A stretch of DNA of 64,000 nucleotides from Iris pallida (GCA_029216955.1 JANAVB010029819.1:34122747-34186746), one strand, 5' to 3'. Counted from the first letter of the stretch, positions 48,501 to 61,237 are shown. Program-made: numbers and translations. Notes: generated by a model not told the origin, from the sequence alone.

Positions 48501-49573
48501 ATCGCTAATAGAGGTTGCATGCTAGTTTGACTTAGCGGTTATAGAGGTTACTGTTGTGGATACAACAAGGTAGGCATTGGACGGGGAGGACAATTCCTTA
48601 GCGTATGGGCTTCGATGCACTTTCCCTTGTGACCCGAACTCTCCGCTGGAGATACGGGGTTGATGAACCATGATTACTGACGGCCACTGACGATTCTGCG
48701 GAACGTCATGCTCTTACTGATGGGGCCTCTAGTGCCCAAGGGGGACTACGCCGATCCTATTTAGCCAGAGCCCATGCGTAGGAAGGATTGTTCTTAACTA
48801 CATTTCACTTAGAACGGTTAGGCACCTTTATCCGTTAGGTACGAGTACTTTTGGTTTGGGTACTTGTATCTGACCATAGCCTGGAGCAATAACTTGTCGC
48901 ACATTAGTTCGTCGCATCTTGTCCTTGTTTGGTTGTAGGTGTGACTTACTACTTCGATGAGAAGGTATTGAACCTTGTTGGGGTCCGGATACCATATTGG
49001 ATTAGTAGCATGGAAAGATACGTCGCCGTGAATTAGTTTACCATCTCTTGTCCTTGTTTGGTTGGAGGGATGGTACGCTCGTTCAGTAGGTGCGTATTGG
49101 ACCATGTTATAATTCGATTGACTAATTTATTTGAGCAATATTTATTCAGTTTATATGGCATGATATTATGTGTCTTGTTACGTCCCTCTGAGGACCTGGT
49201 TATCTCTTCAGGTGTGTGCTATTGTCTTTCGCAAGTGCTCTAGCTCTAGCCGTGTTCATCGCTATTTCTTCGAGGATGATTGCACTTGGATCGTCTTTGC
49301 TTCGCTCACCAAAATCTTTCTTTTGGCTTATCATATATTTCTCTTTTCATAGTTGGTAGTGGATTTGTCTCCGCCCAACTACATGTACCAAATGACAATT
49401 TTATAGTTGATTATATGAGATCTTTTATTCATTTATTTTGTGTGGATGAGATTAGTTATGGTTCTACTGCATTTTACAGCTTATGTATCCATACGAGGTC
49501 TATGTACTTCGTATGAATACAGCTGGCATGTCTACGTTTCTAGTCCTACGTATTTTGGGACTGGGGCGTTACA
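45572..49573 (+). repeat. Right LTR of element E
   Basis: Complete, TGTAAAACTCC to GGGGCGTTACA. TATA is at 46262-46269, the GC-rich leader at 46330-47280 and the ATT tract at 47400-47690. It supplies the uninterrupted B target site near 48950. Confidence 0.92.
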
Positions 49574-50795
49574 TCATCGCAAAAGCTCCACCCCTCTGGT
49601 GCTGAGCTACAGGTGGCCTAGCCCCCACAAAAGGAGGTACAATGGGACAATCTATCTTCTAGTAGGCAGCTGACCCACAGAAATAGCAAACCTTCAACCT
49701 CTTCCTATACTGCTCCCAAATGTGTCCCGGCTTCTTGCAGTAGGAACAACTGATCGCTTTCGGGTCCTGACCCCGATACTGATGCTGCACCTGCTGGACT
49801 CCCACTAGTGCCTGCGTCTGTTGAATCTGCACATGAGGCCTCTTGGCCTGGCCTCCGCTGCTGCTGCTACCGTGAGCGTCCCGTCCCCTCTTAAGCCTCA
49901 GCTCAAGATCATCCTCTGCTGCCAAAGCGCCCACCAAGATCTCCTTAAAAGTGGCACCGTGGGCGTTCTTGGTATAGGACTTCACCTCCTTGACCAGCCC
50001 CTTCCTGAACCTCCGGGACTTCGTCGCCTCAGACAACCCCTCGACAAATCTGCTCAGACGGCAGAACTCCCCTGCATACTCCTCCATTGACTGACCGCCC
50101 TGGACTAGGGCCTCGAACTGGGTCTCGAGGGCTCCTAGCGCTGCATCCGAGAAAAACTTCTCCTTGAACAGCTTCTTGAATGCTGCCCAAGTCTGTCCTG
50201 TCGTACCAACCCTCGGGTCGGTCTGGTACCACGTACGGGCCAGATCCTGCATCATGCTGGCCGCGGCCTCAATCTGGAGCCTTGTCGAAATCTCAGCCAA
50301 TCTGAATATCTCCTCCATGTGCTCGATCCACTCGTCGGCATATAAGATCCCTTCTGTCCCTCGGAAGTCCCTCGGGTGCATCTTATGAAAGTCCTGAATG
50401 CCCTTCTCCCGCGGCTGGTGCGACTGCGGAGCTGCCGCTGGCTGAGCTACAACTCTCTCTACCGCAGTCACGGCCAGCTCAATACCTCGTGTGAGCTCTG
50501 CTGTGTGCCTCTGCTGCTGTGTCTGCTGACCCTCCATGTACTGCCGGAAGAAGGCTAACAGCTGAACGGCGTCAACTATCCCCGCAGGTGGCTGCTGCTG
50601 CGGAAGCACATCCAGAATCACCGGACTCGGCTCATGCCTCACAGGTGGAGGGGCTCCTCCGAAGGCTGCTGAAACGCCTACCCCAGCTGGCATGACTGGG
50701 GCTACGGTACCAGGGGCTGGCTGCTGAGGATGAGAGGTGGCAGACCCCTCTACAGCGTCCCTCAGTCCGGAGCAATGGGATCTAGTCTCGACCAT
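49574..50795 (-). pseudogene. gag: Gag of element D (main part)
   Basis: ATG at 50795 starts MVETRSHCSG. The open frame of 378 residues contains a Gln/Pro-rich N terminus, a Retrotrans_gag core (about residues 130-270; LARTWYQTDPRVG, FCRLSRFVEG) and a zinc knuckle region with CSYCKKPGHI and CYFC. A TAG at 49659-49661 interrupts it where C reads through, and element E interrupts it at 49574. It is far better preserved than the C copy, so D is younger. No protease domain follows. Confidence 0.88.
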
Positions 50796-51060
50796 CCTGG
50801 AGACAGATCAAACAAGGAATCAATACTGAGATAGAAGCGATAAATCAAAGGATGACAGTAAATTTTCAAGGAAGACAATCAGCAAGATGTATAGATGGCA
50901 TGAATTGAAGAAGAATTTTCCTAACTGTGATTGAGTGCCTCTCCAGTAAAGCCTATTTCTTAATCCTATCGCAGGCTTGCAGCAGTACAACTAAGTCGTC
51001 ATACTACCACGATATCGCACTAATGCGACTCTCGACCTGTATGGGCCACCAGTAAAAACG
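50796..51060 (-). other. Untranslated leader of element D
   Basis: 265 bp between the LTR and gag. It starts with the conserved GGTGGCCCATACAGGTC and ends in a pyrimidine-rich run and CTCCAG just before G and ATG, as in C. Confidence 0.55.
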
Positions 51061-54000
51061 TGTCACGACCCGTACCCACTTTGAGGGTACGAGTACGTAA
51101 CAGCGCCCAGCCTACGTCGCAGTGTCGGCGGTAGAACGCTGTTCTATGTCACTATCTAACCAACCAATCATACAATTATATAATGTACTTGTCAATATAT
51201 CAACTCCGAACGGAGGACAAGTATAGATATAATGTAATCTCAATCACAGTCTAAGCATGATATGATAACACAGAAGATAAAAACTAAGACTAAATACAAC
51301 AATAAAACTAACTACTAAAATAACATAATCTCCAACAATCTCAAAACATCATATCTCGACTTATATACAACTCCAGTTCTAAAACATGAAAGCTAAAATA
51401 GACAAACTAGCTAAACTCCTGATCACTCCTGAGTGTCGGGGCCATAGGTAGCTAAGCCATCTCCTGGTCTGTAATATGTAGGGCATGTGTCCTCAGGGCA
51501 ATCATCTATAAAATTTACAACAGGTCCAGTCAGGACAGGAACGAGCACATCTCATCTAGAAAACCCAAGTAAATGACAGAGAACTATAAAGCAGTTATAG
51601 ACAGTTGTATTGATGAATATGGCAGTTTATATTCAGGTGATGGTAAGAAAGACAGATAAAGTGCAAGGAAAATAAATAACTAAATAAGAGAAGAATCATA
51701 GCAATGAAGACTGTAAAAATAGAACTAGCTGAACCAGGGTAATATGATATAAAGTCCAGACAGCAATGTACACAAGTGTAACTCCAATGTAAGTCCAGTA
51801 CAAGATGAATCTAATACAAGATGAATCCAGTAAGGGACGATTCCAGTTATAGTGATCAATGATTCCAGGGTGAGTCCAGCCTATACTCTAGCAGTGTGTT
51901 TTAAAATACCGAGATCGACATGTAAATGGCTATGGATAATTCGGCACATCATACACCTGGCCGGGTGTGAGATGGCTATCATTCCAGTTTGATTCCAGCA
52001 AAGGGTGATTCCAGAAATGGGGTATATCTACATGCCTTACTCTATTATTTCCCCTCCCAGCAAGTGAATCCAGAAATCTGACACAATGATTCAAGATGAG
52101 TCCAGCCAGAATATAATGATACCAGTAAATGATTCTAGAATGATTCCAGTAAAAGAGGCCAGAAAATAAATGTGTGTCATATACATGAATCCAGAAATAT
52201 CCATACGTGTTGTAACAGAGAATCGCATACAACTAACTAGAACTGAAGTACAGTAATTGACAAGTAAATGAGAGAACTATCAGAGAATGTACTCGCCTGA
52301 TACTCTGAAAGAGTAGTGTAATGTCAGATGTCTGTACCGGAGTCACAATGTCCTAAATAGAGCAATACAGGTTATAATGTGCTTAAAATAAGGTAAATAA
52401 AGTTTACGATGCAATCTACATGACTTCTTGGCCAATCTAGGTCAAAGTTAACTCTAAGTCAACCCTGGTCAACTGTCTAGGTCAAACTAGGTCAATTGGT
52501 CACATCTAGATTCAATGTTGACTTTTCGTCAACTCCCGTCAATATTGAACTATTGGGTCAAACCCTGGGTCAATTCTAGGGTTTTGGGTCAACTCTAGTT
52601 AACCTCTAGTCAAATTAGGTCTAGGCCAGTCAACTCTAGTCTAAACAACCTCCCATAGTCACTCTAGCACTAGGTTATATACCAATAGATACATTACATA
52701 AATATATACATTAAGTTAACATAGTGGCATGTGGCATGGTGTGTACCAATAGAAAAATAGTGTAGGGTAATGTGGCTATGTGGCTTGGTGTGTCATGTGA
52801 GGGTGTGTGTGTCTAGTGACAGGTTTTGATAGGCTAGTGTGTATCATGTGTTTAGGGATATGAATCAAATAACAGTGGCTAGTGTATAAATGAGTGTGTG
52901 TGTGAAGATTAGGAGATAGGAATGTGTGTAATAGGGTGTATCATGTCAAGTGTCTCAGTAAAAACAGGAAAAATAGTCTGCAATCTACTACATGTATTCT
53001 CAGGAACTATCAACCAACCTATTAATTATACAAAAAACCCAAAACTGAAACACAGAGTTCATGAGTCCAATAACACATTTGAATGAGGACAAGTCATACA
53101 TGAATATTGAACATGTGGTAGACAGTGGGCAGGAACTCAGATTTGTGTGTGTGACATCAGTGTGAAAACAGTGTAATCCCAAATCAGTGTGTGAGTGATT
53201 GAACTCAGTGTCAATCTCAGTTTCCTGTGTGTGTGAGTGACACATGAGTGAAGTTTATGTGTCAATGTGGCACATGCTTGTGTGTGGGTGTGTGTGAACA
53301 TTGGCTAGGGTGTGTCAAGTGGCAGTTAAATAGGTTAATGAAGAGTGTAGCTCAGGTTTTAGTAAGAGACAGGTTAGTAAAAATTTGAATAAATGCAATG
53401 TGTCCATGTGTGTTCATTGTGTGTACACAGGAATTCATGGCAGCAGTGTATCAACGTGAAACTGAAATCAGTTGTGTATCTCAGGAAATGTAATTTGTGT
53501 CTAATAGGAAAAATTCAGTATGGTTGTGCCCATTCAAAACAGTGAGGGGGAAAATGTTCTCAGGACCATGGCAGACATGTTAATGACAGTGTGTGTATGT
53601 GTGTAGGTATGTGACAATTCCAGGATGTGTGTGTATATTTGTGAAGTTTTAGGAATTCAAAATAATGTGAGGGTGATGTAGGAATTTAAAACATGGTTCA
53701 GTTATCGGTGTGTAGGAATAGCATCTCAGTTCAAGTTCTCAGAATTAAGTGATAGTCCAAATGTAGTTCTCAAGATTGTGTGATAGTGTATTATGGGAAC
53801 ATTGTTCTTAGGAATGTGTCTCAGAATGTAACAGTGTGTAATGTGTCAAAAGAAATAGGAATGTAGATACATGTGTGTGTGTATAGTGAATCTCAGGAAA
53901 TGTAGTTTCAAAATTCAGCAACTCATTTACCAGCTCAACTATCAGTTTTATTGAAACTAATACTTGAAAATCCCAATTCTATACATTAAGCTACATTCAA

Positions 54001-55927
54001 TCAAGGGCCAGATGTATACACATCATGTTAACAACCTGAGAATCATGAAATCTCATAAACATCAACAATCCTGAATTATCCCAAACTGGAACACACAGTT
54101 CATTGCATATTCGAATTCAACATTCAATTTCCTTACACCAAATCAGAATCAAACATTGATGTAACTATTACACATATGTAGATGAAGTAATATGTCAAAT
54201 TAAATCAGGGAGAATTGGTTTGAAAACTCATTTAAATCAGAAATTCGAAGACAGTGCAGTGTATCAGACAGTTAACAATTTTCAAACCAAAATCATATGA
54301 AAACCTAATTAATTCATTCGAAATCTAGGGGAAATATATACCAACATAGGGGGGGTCTAGTCGTGTCCTATAGTGTCACCAAGATGTGTCCACGGTATCG
54401 AAACACTGTAACAAAGTGTCACAGGAGACAGTACAGTGCACTGTCTCGTGCACGTGTGTCGAGCCACAAAGGACATGACACACACATCCACAAGTGTCGT
54501 GCACGTGTCCATAGCTAGGGTAGGTCTAGGTGTTCGTGTACACATGTCTGTCTTGTGTCCATGTGAGTCGTGTCGTGTGCACGAGACGCGTATCGGAGCG
54601 TGTCTGTGCGCACGCGTGTGAGTGTGCAAACCCAGTACGGGAGGAATTTCTCTCAAACCCTTTGATGAAATCCATTCAAAATTTGTGTATGTCGTGTCAG
54701 TCAGTAGGCCACTGCGTCCACCAAATTTTAGCTCACGAGAGCCCGTGTCGTGTCCGCAATGGCACCCGAGCAGCAGGACAGCGCACCGTGGCCTCGTGCG
54801 TACGTGTGTGTCCAAATATGGACACGAACGTGTCCAGAAATGTGCTCAGTAGGACACGAATGTAAAGTACACATATAGATCTAGGAATTCATTCAAAAAG
54901 ATTTGGAAAAATAGAAAGAAAATCCCTCTTAGGCATTTCATCAAACACCTAGGTATACACTACGACACGTGTCCGATACGGACACCAAACGGACACGAAA
55001 TCCACCCAAATTTCAGGGACACCTAGGGGACTCCTAGATCCAGCCCTAAATACAAAAATACCGAAATTTAATTCAATTTAAAGGGTTTTACCTATATGTG
55101 CAAAAAGCTTGGAAAGCTTCAAATGGAAGATTCTTCCTCTTGATGGCAAAAGTTCCAAAATTGTCCCAAGACTGGGATTAAATTCCACAATCAGAAAATA
55201 GGAGGAAATTAGGCTCTAATACAAGAAACTAGGATTAAAAGGAATTAAAATGGATTTATGGGGATTTTTGGAAGGAAAATAAATACCTTTCTTTTCCAAT
55301 GTTGAAATGAATAAAGAAAGAGGCAAGCCCTAGAGAATAAGTGTTTATATAGGGTGGAGATCCCTATGGCTGGTCATAAGCTCAATAATTAGGGTTAGGG
55401 TTCACTAAAATGGCCCATGGGCTTAAGTCATGATCAAACAATCATTAAGCCATAAGTCATTTCATGAAACCATAAGCCATGACTTAAATTCACTTAAACT
55501 AATCCTCCTAATCCAAAATTAGTTTTTAATGACTAAAAGTAGGTTAACCTAAGTTAGAGTAGGGTCACCATGGCTAGGGTTAGGTTCTAGGCTAGTCCAC
55601 TAGGTCTCAACAAGTCAAAGTCAAACTAGAATTCACCAATTCAATAAATCATCAAATAATTCAAATAAGTCAAAATAACCAAATTACCCCTAGGCTAAAA
55701 TGATAATTAAATCATTCCAATGACATGGTTAGGCTCTAGGTCATGCAGTCTCTAGGGTTTCACTAGCAGTACGTCAAAATCATAAGCCATGACTTAATAT
55801 AGTTTTTTAAATAGTTTAAAAATTATTAAAAATCACTAAAAATCATTATGTAAAATAAATATCAATAATTAATAATTATAATTACAAAATTTTAAAAATA
55901 CCCTCATTCCATAAACTGGGTGTTACA
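51061..55927 (-). repeat. 5' LTR of element D
   Basis: 4867 bp, TGTAACACCC to GGTCGTGACA on the - strand. TATA is at 55344-55351. Candidate 5' splice sites are AAAG/GTATTTA near 55287 and ATAG/GTAAAAC near 55092. It carries the GTGTC cluster at 54355-55000, GT-rich DNA at 52740-53900 and the TTGAC cluster at 52430-52645. Confidence 0.92.
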
Positions 55928-56389
55928 CTCTCTGCACACCAAGTTTTTTTCTCTTTTCTTGCGCTTGTGAAGAATCACATCACACAAGTCACTCGTTTTG
56001 TGGGCCCGGGAGTCCCGAGCACACGAGTGTGTTGGCACCATGTTCGCTCCCTGATTGGGAGACTCTTGGAAACCATTATGTCCGTTTGCCGTTGGGGACT
56101 GGACACGGTCGTTTCTGTACAACTTTCCATCAGAGGCCCGCCTAACAGTAAGCGGAGATCTCTGATGGTCAGAGGTTGGGACAGCTGACTGAGCTCGACG
56201 AGCCTACGCTGCCCTAGACTTCTTTACTCTAGCACCCAAGGGCACATAGTAGGAAGAGTCCAAATTGTGCCGCACAGAGTCTGGCACATCCTTATAAGAG
56301 CATCTGAGGTCAGGACTGCATGAGAGGCAGTCGAAGACTGAACCTGAGCCGCATGGAGCATATGGTCTGCGGATGGTATTGGTGGCCGT

Positions 56390-56640
56390 ATGACCATTTA
56401 TGCGGCTGGCGTTTGTGGCCGCATCAGCATTCATTCGGCTGGATTTGGCTGCCGTATGGGCATACATGCGGCTGGCATTTGTGGCCGCATCAGCATTCAT
56501 GCGGCTGGCATTTGTGGCAACATCAGCATTCATACGGCTGGATTTGGCTGCCGTAAGAACATTCATGCGGCTGGATTTAGTAGCCGCATGAGCCTTCATG
56601 CGGCTGGAATTGTTGGCCGCATGAGCTTTCTTCATGTGGT
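56390..56640. repeat. 33-bp coding repeat of ORF1 with paired GCCGCAT motifs
   Basis: Unit length is 33 bp. Each unit carries GCCGCAT once on each strand (ATGCGGC followed about 17 bp later by GGCCGCAT). Since the unit is a multiple of three, frames on the opposite strand (56320-56713) are open as well; these are not genes. Confidence 0.82.
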
Positions 56641-57027
56641 TGGCACCCTTATGCCGCTTTCTCCTGGACCGCATATAGAGTCTATATTTGCTCTCTCAAG
56701 TCCAGTATCGTAGTGCTTTCCTCAGCCAGACTTGAGAACAGCAGGGTCCTCTGCGGCCTGAAGTGGGGCCGCATGGGAGTCTTCTCCGTCGTCTTGGGCA
56801 GCAGAGAATGCCTCTTCCAGAGCTTGGAGAGAAGCAAAAGTTCTAGGCCTCCACTCCCTGCGGGCCTTCTTCGTGCGGGCTCGCTTCTGGACCAGGCCAG
56901 CACTCCCGTCGGAGAGCATCTCTTCAAACGCTTGCTGGTCGAAGCGAACAACCAGCATCTGTTGCGTGGAGCCAAGCTTGGCTGCGTCCGATTGCGTCAC
57001 GAACTTCTCAGCAGTGGAGAAGTTAGT

Positions 57028-57044
57028 CACTAGCAGAGTCGCCA
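57028..57044 (-). promoter_or_regulatory. Primer-binding site of element A
   Basis: TGGCGACTCTGCTAGTG, three bases after the LTR end at 57048. It differs from B in its last positions, probably by decay. Confidence 0.6.
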
Positions 57045-57047
57045 TCG

Positions 57048-58391
57048 TGTTTGCCATTGTTTATCGAAAGAACAGAACAGTTTTATGGGAGGACTAAACT
57101 TTGATTCACAATATAAACTCGCTCGTACAAAGAGAGCCTAGGAACAAAACCTAGGAAAAGCAATCTAAGTACAATTGTTTAGTTTTTCTAGGGGGTGACG
57201 GTAGAGGCTCGGAAGAGTGCTATAAACTCTGCCTTACTCCTTGGACGATCGGACGTAGCTTCTGCTCTGGCGAGGAAATGCTCTATGTATAGGCAGGAAC
57301 TGCTAGTCTCTATGCTCGGGCTCGGCTCTATGTGTGTGTAACTCTGTGTTTTTGTAAGGGAGTAGCACCTTGCTATTTATAGGAATTATGATGAACGGGG
57401 TGTGCAGTAACTGCGCCTTAAAAAGTGGACGGTTGGGGATTGGTTAAGATTAACCTTGATCTTGTTTGTTGGAAATCAATCTGGGCTGTTGAGTTTGTTG
57501 GAATAAATCTGCATTGTTATGATTTGTTGGTTGCAATAAATTCGAGTGGATAAGTCTTAGTCAAGCCACGTGTCCCAACTGCCATTTATGCTGCGAGCTA
57601 CATGAACGGGGCATCTTGGCAGAGACGCATAAGTGTTGTCTGCTAATTGCGTCGCATGAGGGTATCCTCACAACCGAGCCGCATGAGGATGGCCTCACAA
57701 CCGAGCCGCATAAGGATGGCCCCCACAGCCGAGCCGCATGAGGGTGGCCTCCAACTGAACCGCATGAGGGTGGCCCCTAACTAAGCCGCATGAAGGTGGC
57801 CCCCACAATCGAGCCGCATAAGGGTAGCCCCCTATCTGAACTGCATAAGGGTGGCCCCCCTCAACTGAGCCGCATAAGGGTGGCCCTCTCATCTGAATCG
57901 CATAAGGGTAGCCTCCATAATTGAGCTGCATAAAAGTCTTTGAAGCGATCCGCATAAGGAGCTTTGGAATTGGTGGATCGTGCCAGCTATAAAGATTTTT
58001 CTCGTCTCTCTAGGAGCACGTCATTATGTCAGAGTCATCATTTTACCTTTTTGTCAGTACCGTCAATCCTTTGTGTCAGAGCTGCCGCCTTGCGTCAGAG
58101 CATTTAATGAGCCAGCGGCACAGAGTAGTTATGGCCATCTGTAGAGGCCTATTTTTGAACCGCATAGGGCCACGTGGCTTTTTCCGAGCCGCATGGAGCT
58201 ATCGGAGATTTTCGAGCCGCATGAAGCTCTAAAGGATTTTTGGGCCGTATGAAGCTCTAAGGGACTTTTGAGCCGCATGAAGCTCTAAAGGATTTTTGAG
58301 CCACATGAAGCTCTAAGAGATTCTTGAACCGCATGAGACTCCCTCTGTTTTGAGCCGTATGGACTTTTCTGTTCTTTTCCATGCTTCTACA
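57048..58391 (-). repeat. 5' LTR of element A
   Basis: 1344 bp, - strand TGTAGAAGC to GGCAAACA. TATA is at 57374-57381. The GCCGCAT array spans about 57590-58370. TSD GTACC follows at 58392-58396. Confidence 0.92.
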
Positions 58392-58396
58392 GTACC

Positions 58397-58574
58397 TGCC
58401 AGGATATTGCTTGTGATTTGCTAGATAACGTAGTTACCCTGATCGAGACTGTAGAATCACGACCAGTAAGGCTGTGTTGCATGTTGTCTATCGACCTTGA
58501 TTGTTGGGGGTTTGACCTAGTAGGGGTACAATCATCTTAATTTCGAGGACGAAATTTTTCTAAGGGGGAAGGAT
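58397..58574 (+). other. 3' internal end of element C with polypurine tract
   Basis: It matches the D segment 26637-26840 (reverse strand). It ends with GAGGACGAAATTTTTCTAAG and GGGGAAGGAT, the polypurine tract, directly before the LTR at 58575. No coding beyond the gag tail. Confidence 0.82.
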
Positions 58575-61237
58575 TGTAACACCCAGTTTTCCAAGTAAGG
58601 ATAATTTTGAACTTTTGAAATTATATTATTATTTATTGATATTTATATCACATTATGATTTTTGGTTATTTTTAATTGATTTAAATTTGTTTTAAGTCAT
58701 GACTTGTAATTTTGATGTGCTGCTAGTGAAACCCGAGAGACTGTCTGACCTAGAGCCTAATCGTGTGATTGGGAATATTTATTTATTATTTTTAGCCTAT
58801 GGGTAATTTGGTCATTTTTACTTATTAGAATTATTTGATTAAATATTGGATTGGTGATTGTTATTTTGACTTTGACTAGTTGTGACTTAAGGGACTAACC
58901 TAGAAGCTAACCCTAGTTATGGTGACTTGGTGGACAATGGTGTGACCCTAGTCTAACTTAAGTTAACATCATTCTAGCCATTAGAATCTAGTTTTCAAAT
59001 AGGAGGAATAGAATAGGTGCATTGATTTCATGACTTATGATTTTAATTCAATGACTTGTGACTTAAGCCCATGGCCCATAACTAGAAGCCCTAACCCTAA
59101 CTGAACCCTAAGTGACCAGCCATATAGAGATTCCCACTCCTATTTAATGCCCCATCTCCTTGTTCTTGCCTCTTTTGTGCTCAACCAAGTTTTAGAAAGA
59201 AAGGTAAATTTCTACTTTCTAAAATTCCTAGTAAATTCATTTTTAATCCTTTTTGACCCAAATCTTTTGAATATGATTCTAATCCACCTTTACTTGCTGA
59301 TTTTGAGGAGTAATTTTACTATAAGAGCAATTTGGAGGATTTGGCTAGCATCGGGAATCAACAGATTTGGGCTTTTTCTTGATCTTTGCACCTATAGGTA
59401 AAACTCCTCAAATTGTATTTTAATTCTGATTTCTTTGCATACTCGGCTAGATTTAGGTGTCCTCTAGATGTTCCTCAAGTTTGGTAGGAATCCGTGTCAG
59501 TTTGGTGTCCGTATCGGACACGTGTCTATGTGTAAGTGTATGTGTTTGTTAGAATGCCTCGATAGGATTTATTTTGTTAATTTTGAAAAGTGATTGAATG
59601 GAAATGTTATTTTATACAAGGTTATTGCATTCTGTCCTACTGAGTTATTTTTTGGACACATTTTGTGTCCAAATTTGGACACACACGCACATACGAGACA
59701 CAACACTGTGCCCGTGCAGTCCTCTGCTGTACGGGCTCGACACAGGACACGACATAGACTCTCATGACCTGATTCTTTGTGGACACGTGGGGGCACTGTC
59801 TGCCATCACCCACACAAAATTTGATGCAAAATGATCGAGTGAATCGAGAGAAAACTCGATCGTACTGGTCCTTGCCTGTGCTGCATGTGCGCAAAAATGT
59901 GTACTGATACACATGTTTTGACATGACATGGGGACACGGGGACGCAGTGCAGTATGACACGAGTGTAGCCCTTTGTTGGGCGAACACGTGGGCACGAGCA
60001 CGAGTCATGTTGTGCCCTGTGTCGCGTGTACGACACCTTGTCCTCACATCATGATACTACATTGTATGCACGTGTCTGTGTGTGTTTCTACTTGATTGGA
60101 CACCTCGTGTCCAAATGTTTGGTCACGAGTAGATTCGTGGGACACCCTCATGTATACACGAACCTATGTCAGTGATCAATTTAATGTTTAATGGAATTTC
60201 GAATCCTAATTTAAGGTTCCTATATTTTTTTATGATACACTCTGTTCATCACATATTTTATGGCTTTAAAATGATAATTAAATGTTAAACTATGTTAATA
60301 TGATGATGTTTATGTGTACATAATGTCTGAATAATAGTTACATGACTGGGTTTGTACTGAATTGCATGATTTGGTTGATTGGGTTCGAAAATGGCTTTTT
60401 TCCTATACATGGATGTATGTGTTACTTGTATGCATATATGTATGTATACATATTATGAGTTATCCCCTCTATATGTGTGGGGTTCAGTCCTCAGTTAATT
60501 TATTAGGCAGTAGGATATGGGGGTTTGTACCAGGAGTGAAGAGGTTTGTGTGGGAAATAGAAGTAGCAGCAGTGACAGGGGTCTCCATAGGGTTTGTAGA
60601 TAAGTTATTTAGGGATATGTGTATAGTCAAGATGGAAGGATATATATATAAATATATGGACACTTAGATGAATAGGAAGGGATGCTTGAATGGGAGTTCA
60701 GAGTCCTTGGACAAGACTGAGCTTGAGGGTTAAGTTCAGTATAGATTGAACTGGACTGTCATGAGGGTAATGTAGGTAGTCTAGGTAATATCCTAGATTT
60801 TGAGATATGTTTTGTTAAGTTTAAATGTGAGTGTGTTAGTTGGTTAGGGTATGTTAGAGTTTTGATAGAGAGTTAGTGAGTGTTAGAATTCGTATTAGTT
60901 AGCTATTTAAATAATTTGGATTGTATGTTAGAAGTTAGTTTCAAGTTAGATATATGGTATAGATTAGATCCCATGTTAGTTAGTAAATAGATAATAGTTG
61001 GCATGTTAGCAAATATGTTATTTTGATATAAGTTAGTATGTTAGTGATTTTAGATAGATTAGATTGATAGATAGAGAGTTGGTTTTGGATAGATAGAGTG
61101 AGTTGGTCTTCTAAGTTAGAGAATAGATCGTGTGGTATCCTTTAGGACACCAAATACTTATTATCTCATTACCATTACCTTAAGGTAATGTGAATTTACC
61201 TTTTTGGACTTTGTAGTATCAAGATACCATGATACGG
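58575..61237 (+). repeat. 3' LTR of element C, cut by G
   Basis: It starts TGTAACACCC. A TATA-like box (TATTTAAT) is at 59141-59148, and candidate 5' splice sites AAAG/GTAAATT (near 59202) and ATAG/GTAAAAC (near 59398) sit at the same places as in D. The GTGTC cluster is at 59490-60150. From 60800 to 61140 the DNA is rich in GTTAG repeats. Small frames are not supported. Confidence 0.88.

Larger units (their letters stand above)
26998..49573 (+). mobile_element. Element E, non-coding LTR element (LARD-like)
   Basis: LTRs are 26998-30423 continued at 43709-44329 (left, split by B) and 45572-49573 (right, 4002 bp). The right LTR starts TGTAAAACTCC and both end GGGGCGTTACA. The left LTR lacks its first 6-8 bases. 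The internal 1242 bp (44330-45571) has no coding domain. It shares its leader GGTGGCCCATGCAGGTC with the gag-only family, which suggests a common helper. The flanks carry a 102-bp duplication of D gag in place of a 5-bp TSD. Confidence 0.87.
21769..55927 (-). mobile_element. Element D, second gag-only (TR-GAG type) element, inserted in element A
   Basis: LTRs are 21769-26636 (3') and 51061-55927 (5'), each about 4.87 kb, with TSD CTCTC at 21764-21768 and 55928-55932. Internal DNA is 26637-27000 and 49574-51060, about 1749 bp once a duplicated 102 bp is counted once. The last base of the TG dinucleotide at the 21769 end has become A. Gag is the only coding domain. Element E lies within gag. 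Confidence 0.9.
55933..57045 (-). pseudogene. ORF1 of element A, cut by element D
   Basis: ATG at 57045 (MATLLVTNF) is in the PBS, as in B. The first 111 residues are open (to 56722), then the frame is broken. The repeat-coding part (about 56390-56640) has about eight units of the 11-residue type N-A-S-R-M-N-A-D-A-A-T, from a 33-bp DNA unit. The 3' part (55904-56122) matches the B ORF1 region around VILHK. The D insertion at 55928-55932 separates it from 21763 downward. Function unknown. Confidence 0.72.
4587..58391 (-). mobile_element. Element A, Tat-lineage Ty3/gypsy retrotransposon with antisense PMD gene
   Basis: LTRs are 4587-5961 (3') and 57048-58391 (5'), flanked by GTACC on both sides. 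The order on the - strand is LTR, PBS, ORF1, [element D insertion], gag, PR, RT, RNase H, second RNase H, integrase, spacer, antisense PMD gene (+ strand), polypurine tract, LTR. Without the insertions its length is about 17 kb. Dual RNase H and an additional gene between pol and the 3' LTR are known features of the Tat lineage. A hand comparison of about 185 bp of the two LTRs shows about 6.5% difference, against about 2.7% in B, agreeing with A being older. All genes are broken. Confidence 0.92.
1..61237 (+). mobile_element. Element C, gag-only Ty3/gypsy LTR retrotransposon (TR-GAG type), outermost element
   Basis: C runs from before the left edge to 61237, where G interrupts its 3' LTR. 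The 5' LTR ends at 3016 (GGTCGTGACA) and the 3' LTR starts at 58575 (TGTAACACCC). Its internal DNA is 3017-4586 plus 58397-58574, about 1748 bp, holding only a gag pseudogene and a polypurine tract. Element A splits it at GTACC (4582-4586 and 58392-58396). Element D, an independent copy of the same family, has an internal region of about 1749 bp with the same order and no pol, so the absence of pol belongs to the family and is not a local deletion. Known background: such elements are called TR-GAG and are mobilised by autonomous relatives. Gag resembles those of Ty3/gypsy chromoviruses; the exact lineage (Del/Tekay-like) is an inference. Confidence 0.88.

Noticed and set aside
56320..56713. 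+ strand ORFs rich in Trp/Pro/His over the ORF1 repeat
   Set aside because: The 33-bp unit keeps all frames open; the - strand frame continues into ORF1 and has the homologue in B.
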